A stretch of 64,000 nt of DNA from Mumia sp. Pv4-285 (GTDB taxonomy: Bacteria; Actinomycetota; Actinomycetes; Propionibacteriales; Nocardioidaceae): assembly GCF_041320275.1 (NCBI RefSeq), contig NZ_CP162023.1, positions 2,232,001 to 2,296,000 of the forward strand. The letters run 5' to 3'. The number at the start of each line of letters is the position of its first letter. Positions within the stretch are counted from its first letter, which is position 1. The notes beneath the pieces are model-generated. The model searched no databases. It was not told the origin of the DNA and was given only the letters and a program-made list of their open reading frames with translations. The translations under genes and the position numbers were made by a program. Of the stretch, positions 49,543 to 58,982 are shown in pieces.

Positions 49543-49660
49543 GTCACGCGGGAGAGCCCGCGCAGCGTCGCGGCGCCGAAGGGGCAATTCCTCCCCGGAA
49601 CCTCTCAGGCACCAGGACCGCGTGACCTAGGCACTCTGGAGCGCACCGTCGCGTGACAGA
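49543..49660 (+). ncRNA. glycine riboswitch upstream of gcvP
   Basis: The aptamer shows the conserved glycine-riboswitch core: GGGAGAG (about 49550), GCGCCGAAGGGGCAA (49573-49587) and CTCTCAGGCACCAGGACCG. The closing stem P1 is GTCACGCG (49543-49550) with CGCGTGAC (49619-49626). Linker sequence CACTCTGGAG follows. It seems a single aptamer. A second CGCGTGAC at 49650-49657 could pair with the same P1 strand and form an alternative stem. TAGCCT at 49517-49522 may be the -10 box. Glycine binding should turn on the glycine cleavage gene gcvP. Confidence 0.92.
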
Positions 49661-49707
49661 GGGGGAGGGTTGACGACCGACCCACCCGATCCTGCGGGAG
49701 CCTCGCG

Positions 49708-52620
49708 ATGAGCGACCAGTCCACCACGGTGACCCACTCCGGTTCGAGCGAACCGATCCTTCCACTCAGCGTGCTTGCCGGAGCCGCCCCGTTCGCGTCG
49801 CGCCACATCGGCCCCGACGCCGCCGAGCAGGCGACGATGCTCGGCGTCCTGGGGTACGACACCCTCGACGAACTGATGGCCGCGGCCGTTCCCAAGGGCA
49901 TCCGTCTCGGTGAGACGCTGTCGCTGCTCCCGGCGCTGTCCGAGCCACAGGTCACGGCAGCGCTCCGCGGGCTCGCCGCCCAGAACAACCCGGGTGTCGC
50001 CATGATCGGCCTCGGCTACCACCCCACCGTGACGCCACCGGTGATCCGCAGGAACGTGCTCGAGGATCCCCGCTGGTACACCGCGTACACGCCCTACCAG
50101 CCCGAGATCTCGCAAGGCCGGCTCGAGGCCCTGATCAACTTCCAGACGATGGTCGCGGACCTCGCCGGGCTCCCCACGGCCAACGCGTCGTTGCTGGACG
50201 AGGGTACGGCGGCAGCCGAGGCGATGACCCTGACGCGTCGTGCCGTCCGCGCCAACGCCGACAAGCCGTTCGTCGTCGACACCGGCTGCCTCCCGCAGAC
50301 TCTCGCCGTGGTCCGGACCCGCGCCGAGGCGATGGGCATCCCGCTCGTCGAGGCCGACCTCTCCCAGGGACTTCCCGACGGCGATCTGTGCGGCGCCCTG
50401 ATCGCCTACCCGCGTGAGGACGGCGCGATCGTCGACCCCACCGACGTGATCTCCGCCGTCCACGAGCGCGGCGGACTTGCCGTCGTCACGTCGGACCCGC
50501 TCGCGCTGACCCTGCTGGCCTCGCCGGGCTCGCTCGGGGCGGACGTCGTCGTCGGCTCGAGCCAGCGGTTCGGGGTGCCGATGTTCTACGGCGGCCCTCA
50601 CGCCGGCTTCATCGCCGTCAAGGACGGCCTCGAGCGCCACCTTCCGGGCCGGCTCGTCGGCGTGAGCGTCGACGCCGAGGGGCGCCCGGCGTACCGGCTC
50701 GCTCTGCAGACCCGCGAGCAGCACATCCGCCGGGACCGCGCGACCTCCAACATCTGCACGGCGCAGGTGCTGCTGGCCGTCGTCGCCTCGATGTACGCGG
50801 TCTACCACGGGCCGGAGGGCCTGCGGCAGATCGCGTACCGGGTGCACCGCTCGGCGGCGGTGCTGGCCGAGGGCCTGCGGACGCACGGCGTGGAGGTCGT
50901 GCACGACACGTTCTTCGACACCGTCCTCGCCGCGGTCCCCGGCCGTGCCGACGAGGTCGTCTTCGCCGCACGTTCGCACGGGATCCACCTGCGCCGCGTC
51001 GACGCCGACCACGTCGGCATCAGCACGTCCGAGGTCACGACCCCGGCCCACGTCGAGACGGTGTGGGAGGCCTTCGGCATCACCGGCGCGGATCTCCCGG
51101 CCATCGACGATGCGGCGGGCGTTCCGATCGGGGGCGCTCCGCAGCGCACCGATCCCTACCTCGCCCACGACGTCTTCAACACCCACCACTCCGAGACCGA
51201 GATGCTGCGCTACGTCACGAAGCTCGGCGACCGCGACTACGCCCTCGACCGCGGCATGATCCCGCTCGGCTCGTGCACGATGAAGCTCAACGCCACCACC
51301 GAGATGGAGCCGGTGAGCTGGCCGGAGTTCGCCGACCTCCACCCCTTCGTCCCTGGGGAGGACGCCCAGGGCACGCTCCGGCTCGTCAAGCAGCTGGAGT
51401 CGTGGCTCGCCGAGGTGACCGGCTACGCCGCGGTGTCGATCCAGCCCAACGCCGGTTCCCAGGGTGAGCTCGCCGGCCTGCTGGCGATCCGCGGCTACCA
51501 CCGCAGCCGCGGCGACGTCCACCGCGACGTCTGCCTGATCCCGTCGTCTGCGCACGGCACCAACGCCGCGTCCGCGGTGATGGCAGGCATGCGGGTGGTG
51601 GTCGTGAAGGCGGCCGACGACGGCGAGGTGGACCTCGACGACCTTCGCGCGCAGTGCGCCGCGCACGCCGACGACCTCGCGGCGATCATGGTCACCTACC
51701 CGTCGACTCACGGTGTCTACGAGCACGGGATCACCGAGCTGTGCGAGGTCATCCACGCAGCCGGTGGTCAGGTCTACGTCGACGGGGCGAACCTCAACGC
51801 GCTGCTCGGCCACGCGAAGCCGGGCGAGTTCGGTGGTGACGTCAGCCACCTCAACCTGCACAAGACGTTCTGCATCCCCCACGGCGGGGGAGGACCGGGC
51901 GTCGGGCCGGTGGCGGTCGCCGAGCACCTCGTGCCGTTCCTGCCGAGCCACCCGATGGCGCCGCTGGCCGCCGACCGGGAGGGCATCGGTGCCATCAGCG
52001 CCGCCCCGTACGGGTCCGCGGGCATCCTGCAGATCTCGTGGGCGTACGTCGCGCTCATGGGCGCGCAGGGTCTGACCGACGCGACGTCCGTGGCGGTCCT
52101 CAACGCCAACTACGTCGCGCAGCGGCTCCGTGGCCACTTCCCGGTGCTCTACGCCGGCGACCACGGGCTGGTGGCGCACGAGTGCATCCTCGACGTGCGT
52201 CCGCTCACGAAGGCGAGCGGCGTCAGCGTCGACGACGTCGCCAAGCGCCTCATCGACTACGGGTTCCACGCACCCACGATGAGCTTCCCGGTTGCCGGCA
52301 CCCTCATGGTCGAGCCCACGGAGTCGGAGTCGCTGACCGAGATCGACCGGTTCTGCGACGCGATGATCGCCATCCGCGCGGAGATCGAGGCGGTCGAGCG
52401 GGGTGAGGTCGCGGTCGAGGAGAGCGCGTTGCGTCGTGCCCCGCACACGCTGAAGGCCCTCGCAGGGGACTGGGACCGGCCGTACGACCGCGACGCCGGC
52501 GCCTTCCCGACGGGTAGCCACGTCGACAAGTACTGGCCCGCGGTCGCACGCATCGACCAGGCCTACGGCGACCGCAACCTTGCGTGCGCGTGCCCGCCTC
52601 CGGAAGCATTCGCGGAGTGA
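49708..52620 (+). CDS. gcvP: glycine dehydrogenase (decarboxylating), P protein
   Basis: A 970-residue homodimeric P protein that decarboxylates glycine and transfers the aminomethyl group to the H-protein lipoyl arm. Both halves are fused as in most actinomycetes and Proteobacteria. Marks are [21 protein letters not shown] near the start, [43 protein letters not shown], and the PLP lysine in [16 protein letters not shown] near 719. GGGAG stands before the ATG. It is controlled by the riboswitch in its leader. A serine hydrolase gene is coupled to its stop. Confidence 0.97.
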   Translation: MSDQSTTVTHSGSSEPILPLSVLAGAAPFASRHIGPDAAEQATMLGVLGYDTLDELMAAAVPKGIRLGETLSLLPALSEPQVTAALRGLAAQNNPGVAMIGLGYHPTVTPPVIRRNVLEDPRWYTAYTPYQPEISQGRLEALINFQTMVADLAGLPTANASLLDEGTAAAEAMTLTRRAVRANADKPFVVDTGCLPQTLAVVRTRAEAMGIPLVEADLSQGLPDGDLCGALIAYPREDGAIVDPTDVISAVHERGGLAVVTSDPLALTLLASPGSLGADVVVGSSQRFGVPMFYGGPHAGFIAVKDGLERHLPGRLVGVSVDAEGRPAYRLALQTREQHIRRDRATSNICTAQVLLAVVASMYAVYHGPEGLRQIAYRVHRSAAVLAEGLRTHGVEVVHDTFFDTVLAAVPGRADEVVFAARSHGIHLRRVDADHVGISTSEVTTPAHVETVWEAFGITGADLPAIDDAAGVPIGGAPQRTDPYLAHDVFNTHHSETEMLRYVTKLGDRDYALDRGMIPLGSCTMKLNATTEMEPVSWPEFADLHPFVPGEDAQGTLRLVKQLESWLAEVTGYAAVSIQPNAGSQGELAGLLAIRGYHRSRGDVHRDVCLIPSSAHGTNAASAVMAGMRVVVVKAADDGEVDLDDLRAQCAAHADDLAAIMVTYPSTHGVYEHGITELCEVIHAAGGQVYVDGANLNALLGHAKPGEFGGDVSHLNLHKTFCIPHGGGGPGVGPVAVAEHLVPFLPSHPMAPLAADREGIGAISAAPYGSAGILQISWAYVALMGAQGLTDATSVAVLNANYVAQRLRGHFPVLYAGDHGLVAHECILDVRPLTKASGVSVDDVAKRLIDYGFHAPTMSFPVAGTLMVEPTESESLTEIDRFCDAMIAIRAEIEAVERGEVAVEESALRRAPHTLKALAGDWDRPYDRDAGAFPTGSHVDKYWPAVARIDQAYGDRNLACACPPPEAFAE

Positions 52621-53981
52621 CCTCGCAGCCCTCTCCGTACGTCCTCGACGCGACCGCCGCCCACCTTCAGGCGGCGGTCGCCTCGGCCCAGGCGACCTGC
52701 CGCGTCCCGTCGTTGAGCGCCGCCGTAGTGCGCGACGGGGCCGTCGCGTGGCAGGGAGTCCGCGGCACGGCCGTGCGCGGCGGCGAGGCCGAACGGCCGA
52801 CGGCAGACACGCAGTACCGCATCGGGTCGATCACCAAGACCTTCACCGCAGCGCTCGTGATGCAGCTCGTCGACGAAGGCGTCCTCGACCTGGGCGACAC
52901 CGCGGGCACGTTCGTGCCCGAGGGTCCGTTCGCGGCAGCGACGATCCGCGGTCTGCTGTCGCACGCAGCCGGTGTCCCGGCCGAGCCTGTCGGACCGTGG
53001 TGGGAACGCAGTCGAGGCACCTCGTACGAGGCCCTCGCCCGCGCGAACGCCGACGCTGCGCCGGTCCTCGCCCCCGGCGAGCGCTACCACTACTCCAACC
53101 TGTCGTTCGCGATCCTCGGCCGCGTCGTCGAGGTCCTCCGCGGAGCGCCGTGGCGCGATGTCCTGAACGACCGGGTTCTCCTGCCGCTCGGCATGAACCG
53201 CACCACGTTCGAGGCGACACCGCCGCACGCCGACGGGTGGTCTGTCGAAGCCCTGACCGGGATGCTCGTCGCCGAGCCGCACCAGGACACGGGCGCGATG
53301 GCGCCGGCCGGCCAGCTCTGGAGCACCCCGGCCGACCTGTGCGCCTGGCTGGCCGAGCTGGCGCGACCGACGCTCGTCAGCGCCGACGCGATGGTGGCGA
53401 TGACGACGCCGCAGTCGGGGGACCCTGACGAGAAGGGCGCCGGCGCGTACGGGCTCGGCCTGCGGCTCGCCGTCGCGGGCGAACGCGTGCTCGTCGGGCA
53501 CGGCGGCTCGATGCCCGGCTTCCTCGCCGGGGCGTACGTCGACCGCGAGAGCGGCGTCGGGGCGGTCGTCCTGGCGAACACCGCGTACGGACTCGACGTC
53601 AGCACCCTCCCGCGCACGCTCATCGAGGTGGTCCTCGCCCACGAGCCTGTGGTGGCGGCAGAGTGGACGCCGACGCGCGAGGTGCCCGACGCCGTCCGAG
53701 AGCTCCTCGGCACCTGGCACTGGGGGCACCAGCCGTACACGATGTCGTACGACGGACAGCGGCTGCTGCTGGCCTCCGACGGTGGGCGGGCGTTCGCCTT
53801 CGCGCCGTCCGGGCGCGACACGTGGACGGGGCTCTCCGGCTACCAGCTGGGGGAGACGATGCGGGTCGTGCGCCGCGACGACGGGTCGGTCAGCCACCTC
53901 GACGCAGCGACGTTCTGCTACACCCGCACCCCGTACGACCCCACGGTGCCGATCCCCGGCGCCGGCGACGAGCGCGGCTGA
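52617..53981 (+). CDS. serine hydrolase (beta-lactamase/class C fold)
   Basis: A 454-residue beta-lactamase-like serine hydrolase. The nucleophile motif SITK is near residue 70, YSN ([11 protein letters not shown]) near 160, and the third motif HGG ([10 protein letters not shown]) near 300. There is no signal peptide, so a cytoplasmic esterase or peptidase is likely, not a secreted beta-lactamase. A C-terminal beta-rich domain of about 110 residues follows. GTG start in a GTGA overlap with gcvP. That coupling is surprising for a glycine gene, and no link between functions is evident. Confidence 0.9.
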   Translation: MTSQPSPYVLDATAAHLQAAVASAQATCRVPSLSAAVVRDGAVAWQGVRGTAVRGGEAERPTADTQYRIGSITKTFTAALVMQLVDEGVLDLGDTAGTFVPEGPFAAATIRGLLSHAAGVPAEPVGPWWERSRGTSYEALARANADAAPVLAPGERYHYSNLSFAILGRVVEVLRGAPWRDVLNDRVLLPLGMNRTTFEATPPHADGWSVEALTGMLVAEPHQDTGAMAPAGQLWSTPADLCAWLAELARPTLVSADAMVAMTTPQSGDPDEKGAGAYGLGLRLAVAGERVLVGHGGSMPGFLAGAYVDRESGVGAVVLANTAYGLDVSTLPRTLIEVVLAHEPVVAAEWTPTREVPDAVRELLGTWHWGHQPYTMSYDGQRLLLASDGGRAFAFAPSGRDTWTGLSGYQLGETMRVVRRDDGSVSHLDAATFCYTRTPYDPTVPIPGAGDERG

Positions 53982-54060
53982 CCGTTCTCGGGGAGCGACC
54001 GGGGGAGCCACCGGGGTGATCACCGATCTGCGGGGACGGTGAGGAGGCGACGGTGGAGGC

Positions 54061-55311
54061 ATGACTGATCGCCTCGCCCGAGCGCTCCTGGGAGCAGCCG
54101 TCGCCACGTCGCTCTTCTTCGTGCCGTTGCCCGCGTCAGCACAGCCCACGGACGGGGCCGCCGACGGAGTGGTCGACCAGCGCGTCGACGCACCGTTGCC
54201 GCAGCTCGACCCGGCAACGCTGCAGGCGACGATCGGCGATCTCATACGGCCGGAGAGCACGTCCGCGCAGCTGAAGGTGTCCGGGACGGCCGGCCGCTGG
54301 TACGGCTCCGCGGGGGTCGCCGACCGGCGGAGCCGACGCGCGGTCGGACCTGGGGACCGGTTCCGCGCGGGCAGCATCACGAAGATGTTCGTCGCCACCG
54401 TCGTGCTCCAGCTGGTCGCCGAGCACCGGCTGCGGCTCGACACCCCCGTCCAGGACCTCCTTCCGGGCCTGATCCCGGACCAGTACGCGCCGATCACCGT
54501 CGCCAACCTGCTCAACCACACCAGCGGGCTCCCGCCGATGAGCGGGCCTGGTGTCCCAGCGCTCGACACGCCGGAGGCGGTCCTGGCGACCCGGTTCGAC
54601 CGGTGGACGCCCCGGCGGCTCGTCGCCACCCAGACCCGCGGACCGATGACGTTCGAGCCGGGGACGCGACAGGAGTACCGGGGGGTGAACTACGTCCTCC
54701 TGGCGATCCTGATCGAGCAGGTGACGGGTCAGCCCTACGGTGTGGCCGTCGGCGACCGGATCCTGCGGCCGCTCGGCCTGCACAGCACGGTGATCCCGGG
54801 GCACGACCCGCGCCTCCACGGGCGCCACGTCCATGGCTACCTCCGGGCGGGAGGACGTCTGGTCGACGTCACGGTCTTCGACCAGTCCTTCTCGTACGGC
54901 GAGGGCGAGCTCGTCACCACCAGCGCCGACCTCGATCACTTCCTCGCGGCGCTCTTCGCAGGTCGGCTCCTGCCGCGGGAGGTCCAGTCCGAGCTGTTCC
55001 GGCTGCCGCCGGCCTCGGTGCGGATGTGGGCTCCCGGCGGCGCCGACGGAGGACCGGCGCGCTACAGCAACGGCCTCCAGACCGTCACCGTGAACGACGT
55101 GACGTTCTGGGGCAAGACGGGGGAGACGTACGGGTACCAGTCGGCGGCGTTCTCCACCCGGGACGGACGGCGGCGGCTCGTCCTCTCGACCACGCCGACG
55201 GGCGACGACGAGTCGGAGCCCCCGATGGCGGCGCGGGTCGCGGACGTCCTGACTCGGCCGAGCGCAGGCGAGCTCGGGGTAGGTCAGCCGCCGAGGAGTC
55301 CGCGCTCGTAG
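54061..55311 (+). CDS. exported serine hydrolase, DD-carboxypeptidase-like, with altered motifs
   Basis: A 416-residue protein with a signal peptide (LARALLGAAVATSLFF, cleaved near PASA|QPTDG). The SxxK motif is GSITKMF near 102. Where related DD-peptidases have YSN, this protein reads YRG (QEYRGVNYVLL), so the usual Asn is missing. In place of the HTG triad it has KTG (WGKTGETYGYQ), as in classical penicillin-binding proteins. The changes could alter catalysis. The 3' end overlaps 28 bases with the convergent response regulator gene. The preceding serine hydrolase has standard motifs. Confidence 0.85.
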   Translation: MTDRLARALLGAAVATSLFFVPLPASAQPTDGAADGVVDQRVDAPLPQLDPATLQATIGDLIRPESTSAQLKVSGTAGRWYGSAGVADRRSRRAVGPGDRFRAGSITKMFVATVVLQLVAEHRLRLDTPVQDLLPGLIPDQYAPITVANLLNHTSGLPPMSGPGVPALDTPEAVLATRFDRWTPRRLVATQTRGPMTFEPGTRQEYRGVNYVLLAILIEQVTGQPYGVAVGDRILRPLGLHSTVIPGHDPRLHGRHVHGYLRAGGRLVDVTVFDQSFSYGEGELVTTSADLDHFLAALFAGRLLPREVQSELFRLPPASVRMWAPGGADGGPARYSNGLQTVTVNDVTFWGKTGETYGYQSAAFSTRDGRRRLVLSTTPTGDDESEPPMAARVADVLTRPSAGELGVGQPPRSPRS

Positions 55312-55916
55312 GCGACGGCGACCGCGGCTGCGCGGTCCTTGACGCCGAGCTTCTCGTAGACGTGTCCGAGGTGGGTCTTGACGGTCGCCTCGCTGACGAA
55401 GAGCGTCCTCGCGATCTCACGGTTCGGCCGCCCCCGCGCGACCAGGGTGAGGACCTCGGTCTCCCGTGCACTGAGCTCCTGCGAGCGTGACCGCACTCGC
55501 GAAACCACCCGGGTGGCCACCGTCGGAGAGAGGACGGACTCTCCGCGGGCCGCCGCGCGGATGGCGGCGAAGAGATCGTCGCGGCGGGCGTCCTTGAGGA
55601 GGTAGCCGGTCGCGCCGGCGTCGAGCGCGGCCATGATGTCGCGGTCGTTGTCGTAGGTGGTCAGCACCAGAACACGGCTGGACACCTCGCGCAGGCGCAG
55701 CTCGGCGAGGGCTTCGACGCCGCCACCACCCGGCATCCGCAGGTCCATGAGGACGACGTCCGGTTGCAGCGACTGCGCCAGCCGGACGGCCGTCGGTCCG
55801 TCGGCGGCCTCGCCGACGACCTCGAACTCCGGGGAGGAGTCGAGCATGCCTCGGAGGCCGTCGCGGACCACCGGATGGTCGTCGACCAGGAGCAGGCGGA
55901 GCGGGGCCTCAGTCAT
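55284..55916 (-). CDS. LuxR/NarL-type response regulator
   Basis: A 210-residue regulator. The receiver domain has the acidic pair in LLVDDHPVVRDG, phospho-acceptor Asp58 in VVLMDLRMP, and Lys in YLLKDARRDDL. The C-terminal LuxR HTH has LSARETEVLTLVARG and SEATVKTHLGHVYEKLGV. Last gene of a four-gene operon (ATPase, permease, kinase, regulator); its ATG overlaps the kinase's end by eight bases. It probably controls the ABC transporter. The last 28 bases overlap the serine hydrolase gene tail to tail. Confidence 0.92.
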   Translation of the reverse strand: MTEAPLRLLLVDDHPVVRDGLRGMLDSSPEFEVVGEAADGPTAVRLAQSLQPDVVLMDLRMPGGGGVEALAELRLREVSSRVLVLTTYDNDRDIMAALDAGATGYLLKDARRDDLFAAIRAAARGESVLSPTVATRVVSRVRSRSQELSARETEVLTLVARGRPNREIARTLFVSEATVKTHLGHVYEKLGVKDRAAAVAVAYERGLLGG

Positions 55917-57156
55917 CGCACACCGACGGTACGCGGAGCGACACAGCAGTGCCGCCGCCGGGCTCCGACTCGACGACGAGCTCGCCGCCCGCGCGCTCCG
56001 CCCGCCGGCGCATGCCCTCGATGCCGAACCCGCTGCGGTCGCTGCGGATCGAGGACGAGGGGTCGAAGCCCCGACCGTCGTCACGCACGTCGAGCACGAC
56101 CTCGTCGTCGGTGAAGGACAGCGTCACACCGACACGCGACGCTGCAGAGTGGCGCGCTGCGTTGGTGAGCGACTCCTCCATGACGCGCAGGACGACGGCC
56201 TCGAACTCGGGGGAGAGCGGCTCGGGTTCGCCGGTCACCACGACCTGGGCGGCGATCGCGTGCTCTGCGGACCAGGTGTCCGCGCGCGCCCGTACCGCCT
56301 CGACCAGGTCGAGATGGTCGAGCGCGGCAGGTCCGAGCGCCTCGACGGACCGGCGTGCCTCGTCGAGCGAGGCTCGGGCCAGCTCCGCAGCGCGCTTGCG
56401 GTGGCCGTCCGCGGCGGCGGGGTCGTACGCGTCGTCTGCCGCCTGCAGCTGCGTCACGATGCCGGCAAGGCCCTGCGCGATGGTGTCGTGGATCTCCGCC
56501 GCGAGCCGCTCGCGCTCCTCGTGCATCCCCGCCTCGCGAGCACGTGCCACCAGCGCGTCCTGCAGCTCGGCGTTCTCCCGCAGCGCCTCCTCGAGCCTGG
56601 CGTTGGTCTGCTCGAGCTCGGCGATCGTGCCGACGCGCTCCTCTGCGAGGGCCTCCTCCTGCCTGCCCAGTGCGGTGAAGACCAGGACGAGCACGAGGTT
56701 GAGGGCCAGGAGTCCGAGGAAGATGAACGCCTGGAGCACGTCGGTCGGTGGGAAGCCGCCCGACTGCGAGCCGGCCATGGTCACCGCGGTGACGGTGAGC
56801 ACGACCGGCACCCAGCGACGGCGGACGTAGGTCGCCGCGTCGAAGTACGCCACGAACGCGAACACCGCGCAGAACGGGTTGAGCCACGACATGACGAAGG
56901 CGATGAGCGTGCGCCCTGCGAGGTACGCGTGGCCCAGACCGTCGTCGAGACGGCCGCCCCACCGCCGATCGACGCACCACCAGTGACCCAGGCCTGCGAC
57001 CGCAGCGAGTGCGAGCACGTACGGCGTCGCGGCGGCTCGGCCGATCGCCGGCGCGGTGGCGACGGCGAGGAGGCAGGCGAGTGCCAGCAGTCCGTACGGG
57101 CTCCAGCGCTGGAGCGCCGCCCAGCGCTGCTCGACCCGCACCGACAGCTCGCTCAT
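55909..57156 (-). CDS. sensor histidine kinase of NarL/DesK type
   Basis: A 415-residue kinase. About five or six hydrophobic segments fill residues 20-165. A coiled coil (ERVGTIAELEQTNARLEEALRE) leads to the HisKA_3 phospho-acceptor ERLAAEIHDTIAQGL near 215. The HATPase domain has RVMEESLTNAARHSAASRV, LDVRDDGRGF and GFGIEGMRRRAERAGG. It follows the permease by 31 bases. Sensor kinases of this kind beside ABC exporters often sense membrane or antibiotic stress; the true signal is unknown. Confidence 0.92.
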   Translation of the reverse strand: MSELSVRVEQRWAALQRWSPYGLLALACLLAVATAPAIGRAAATPYVLALAAVAGLGHWWCVDRRWGGRLDDGLGHAYLAGRTLIAFVMSWLNPFCAVFAFVAYFDAATYVRRRWVPVVLTVTAVTMAGSQSGGFPPTDVLQAFIFLGLLALNLVLVLVFTALGRQEEALAEERVGTIAELEQTNARLEEALRENAELQDALVARAREAGMHEERERLAAEIHDTIAQGLAGIVTQLQAADDAYDPAAADGHRKRAAELARASLDEARRSVEALGPAALDHLDLVEAVRARADTWSAEHAIAAQVVVTGEPEPLSPEFEAVVLRVMEESLTNAARHSAASRVGVTLSFTDDEVVLDVRDDGRGFDPSSSIRSDRSGFGIEGMRRRAERAGGELVVESEPGGGTAVSLRVPSVCDD

Positions 57157-57187
57157 CGTCCCTGCTCCGTCCTCTCTCGGTCGGCTG

Positions 57188-57946
57188 TCACTCCCACCGG
57201 AAGTAGCGCGCCGCGGCCCCGCCGAGTCCGATCGTCCACGCCAGCAGCACCAGGATGTGCACCAGACCGGGCGCGTCTCCAGCGGCGGCGGCGTCGAGCG
57301 CCAGCACGGCAGCACCGTTGGGCGTCAGCGCCACGATGTCTTGGAGCAGGTCGGGGAGGACACTGATGGGCACCCACACGCCCGCGGTGAACATCGACGG
57401 GAAGAAGACCACCGTACCGATCGCGGCGGACGCCTTGGCCGATGGGGCCAGCCCCGAGATGAGCCCACCGGTGGCCAGGTTCGCGAGCACGGCGAGCAGG
57501 AACACCGCGGTGTACACGAGCGGTGACTTCGGAAGGTCGACGCCGAAGACGACCAGCCCGACGAGGATCGCGAGGAGCGCCCCGGCGAGGATGCCGACTC
57601 CGTGGATCACCCATTGGGCCATCAAGATCTGGGACGGCTTGGCGGGTGTCGTCGAGTACCGCCGCAGCACGTCGTTCTCACGGTAGGCCGCGATCACGGC
57701 AGGCATCGACTGCAGCGATGCCATGATCGCCGACAGCAGGACGGTGATCGGGACGTAGAGGGCGATCACCGGCAGCCCGCCCAGATCGTCGCTGGGTTCG
57801 CGGAACGACGGGATCGCGCCCAGGATGCAGAGCAGGATGGTCGGGAAGAGCACGATCCAGAACATCGCCGCAGGCTCGCGCAGCATGAGGCGTGCCTCCG
57901 TCCGCAGCATGCTCGTGCCGGGGGAGCGCGTGGCGGTGGTGGTCAT
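57188..57946 (-). CDS. ABC-2-type transporter permease
   Basis: A 252-residue permease with six hydrophobic segments. It has the ABC-2 membrane domain pattern, with an N-terminal coupling helix (LRTEARLMLREPAAMFWIVLFPT) and FFPSMFTAGVWVPISVLPDLLQDIVALTPNGAAVLAL near the end. It forms the channel for the ATPase upstream, probably for efflux of a drug or lipid. The ATG overlaps the ATPase stop by four bases. The two-component system downstream may regulate it. Confidence 0.92.
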   Translation of the reverse strand: MTTTATRSPGTSMLRTEARLMLREPAAMFWIVLFPTILLCILGAIPSFREPSDDLGGLPVIALYVPITVLLSAIMASLQSMPAVIAAYRENDVLRRYSTTPAKPSQILMAQWVIHGVGILAGALLAILVGLVVFGVDLPKSPLVYTAVFLLAVLANLATGGLISGLAPSAKASAAIGTVVFFPSMFTAGVWVPISVLPDLLQDIVALTPNGAAVLALDAAAAGDAPGLVHILVLLAWTIGLGGAAARYFRWE

Positions 57947-58890
57947 CGGACGATCTCCTTGTCGCCGGCGCCGGTCGGCTGTTCGCTGACCAGGTCGAGG
58001 TACGCCTCGTCGAGGGTGGACTCGGTGATGCGCAGGCGGTCGGGACGCACCGCACGGTCGCGCAGCCAGTCGAGGACGAGCAGGACAGCCGGCTCGTCGC
58101 ACGCGACCTGGACACGCCCCGACCGCTCCATCACGTCGGAGACGCCCGTGACGATCCGCAGGTCGTCGAGATCAGGCAGCCCGGCGGAGACGAAGGAGAC
58201 GACCAGCGGCGCCGCGGTTCGACCGATCAGCCCTTCCGGGGTGTCGACCACGAGGACGCGTCCGCGCTCGACCACGGCGATCCGGTCGCACAGGTGCTGC
58301 GCCTCCTCCATCAGGTGGGTGACGAGGAGGACGGTGGTTCCCTCGGCGCGGATCTCCTCGACGAGCTCCCACACCTCACGACGGGAGTGGGGGTCGAGAC
58401 CGGTGCTCAGCTCGTCGAGGAGAGCGACCTTCGGTCGGCCGACGAGTGCGAGGGCGATCGCGAGCCGCTGCTGCTGGCCTCCCGAGAGCTTGCGCCACGG
58501 ATGATCCATCCGTTCGGCGAGACCCAGCCTGTCCGCCAGCTCGACGGGGTCACGCGGGTCGTCGTAGAAGGACGCGAACAGGTCGAGCGCCTCGCGGACC
58601 CGCAGCTTCGGCTGGAGCCCCGCCTGCTGGAGCTGGACGCCGACCGAGCGCTCGACGGCGTCGCGGTCCTTGGCCGGGTCGAGGCCCAGGATGCGAACCG
58701 TGCCCGCGTCGGGGCGTCGCAGCCCGGCGATGCACTCGACGGTCGTGCTCTTTCCGGACCCGTTCGGGCCGAGGACGCCGAAGATCTCCCCCTCGGAGAC
58801 GGACAGGTCGACGTGGTCCACGGCCACCACGGGTCCGTACGTCTTGCGCAGCCCGCGGACCTCGATGGCGGGCGCTGATGTCGTCGTCAT
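57943..58890 (-). CDS. ABC transporter ATP-binding protein (drug-efflux type)
   Basis: A 315-residue ATPase of the DrrA/CcmA type. Walker A is GPNGSGKST (41-49), the Q-loop is VQLQQAGLQPKLRV, the signature is LSGGQQQRLAIA, Walker B is VALLDELSTGLDP, and the H-loop is LLVTHLMEEA. A C-terminal domain of about 80 residues follows, typical of antibiotic exporters. The first gene of a four-gene operon; the ATGA overlap with the permease points to fixed stoichiometry. The start at the ATG near 58890 is preferred over an earlier one. Confidence 0.94.
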   Translation of the reverse strand: MTTTSAPAIEVRGLRKTYGPVVAVDHVDLSVSEGEIFGVLGPNGSGKSTTVECIAGLRRPDAGTVRILGLDPAKDRDAVERSVGVQLQQAGLQPKLRVREALDLFASFYDDPRDPVELADRLGLAERMDHPWRKLSGGQQQRLAIALALVGRPKVALLDELSTGLDPHSRREVWELVEEIRAEGTTVLLVTHLMEEAQHLCDRIAVVERGRVLVVDTPEGLIGRTAAPLVVSFVSAGLPDLDDLRIVTGVSDVMERSGRVQVACDEPAVLLVLDWLRDRAVRPDRLRITESTLDEAYLDLVSEQPTGAGDKEIVR

Positions 58891-58982
58891 ACACCCATCC
58901 CATCGCGAACGCGGCGGTTGCCGCATCCACCGACCGGGTGGAGGTCGGTCGACCGATCGGCTGGGGCTTCACGACACACAGC

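Noticed and set aside
49627-52521. A 960-residue open frame antisense to gcvP
   Set aside because: Low-complexity Arg/Val/Asp sequence mirroring gcvP codons; gcvP itself is certain.
54061-55311. Secreted beta-lactamase giving drug resistance
   Set aside because: Motifs and length fit DD-peptidase/esterase-like serine hydrolases rather than a class A or C beta-lactamase.
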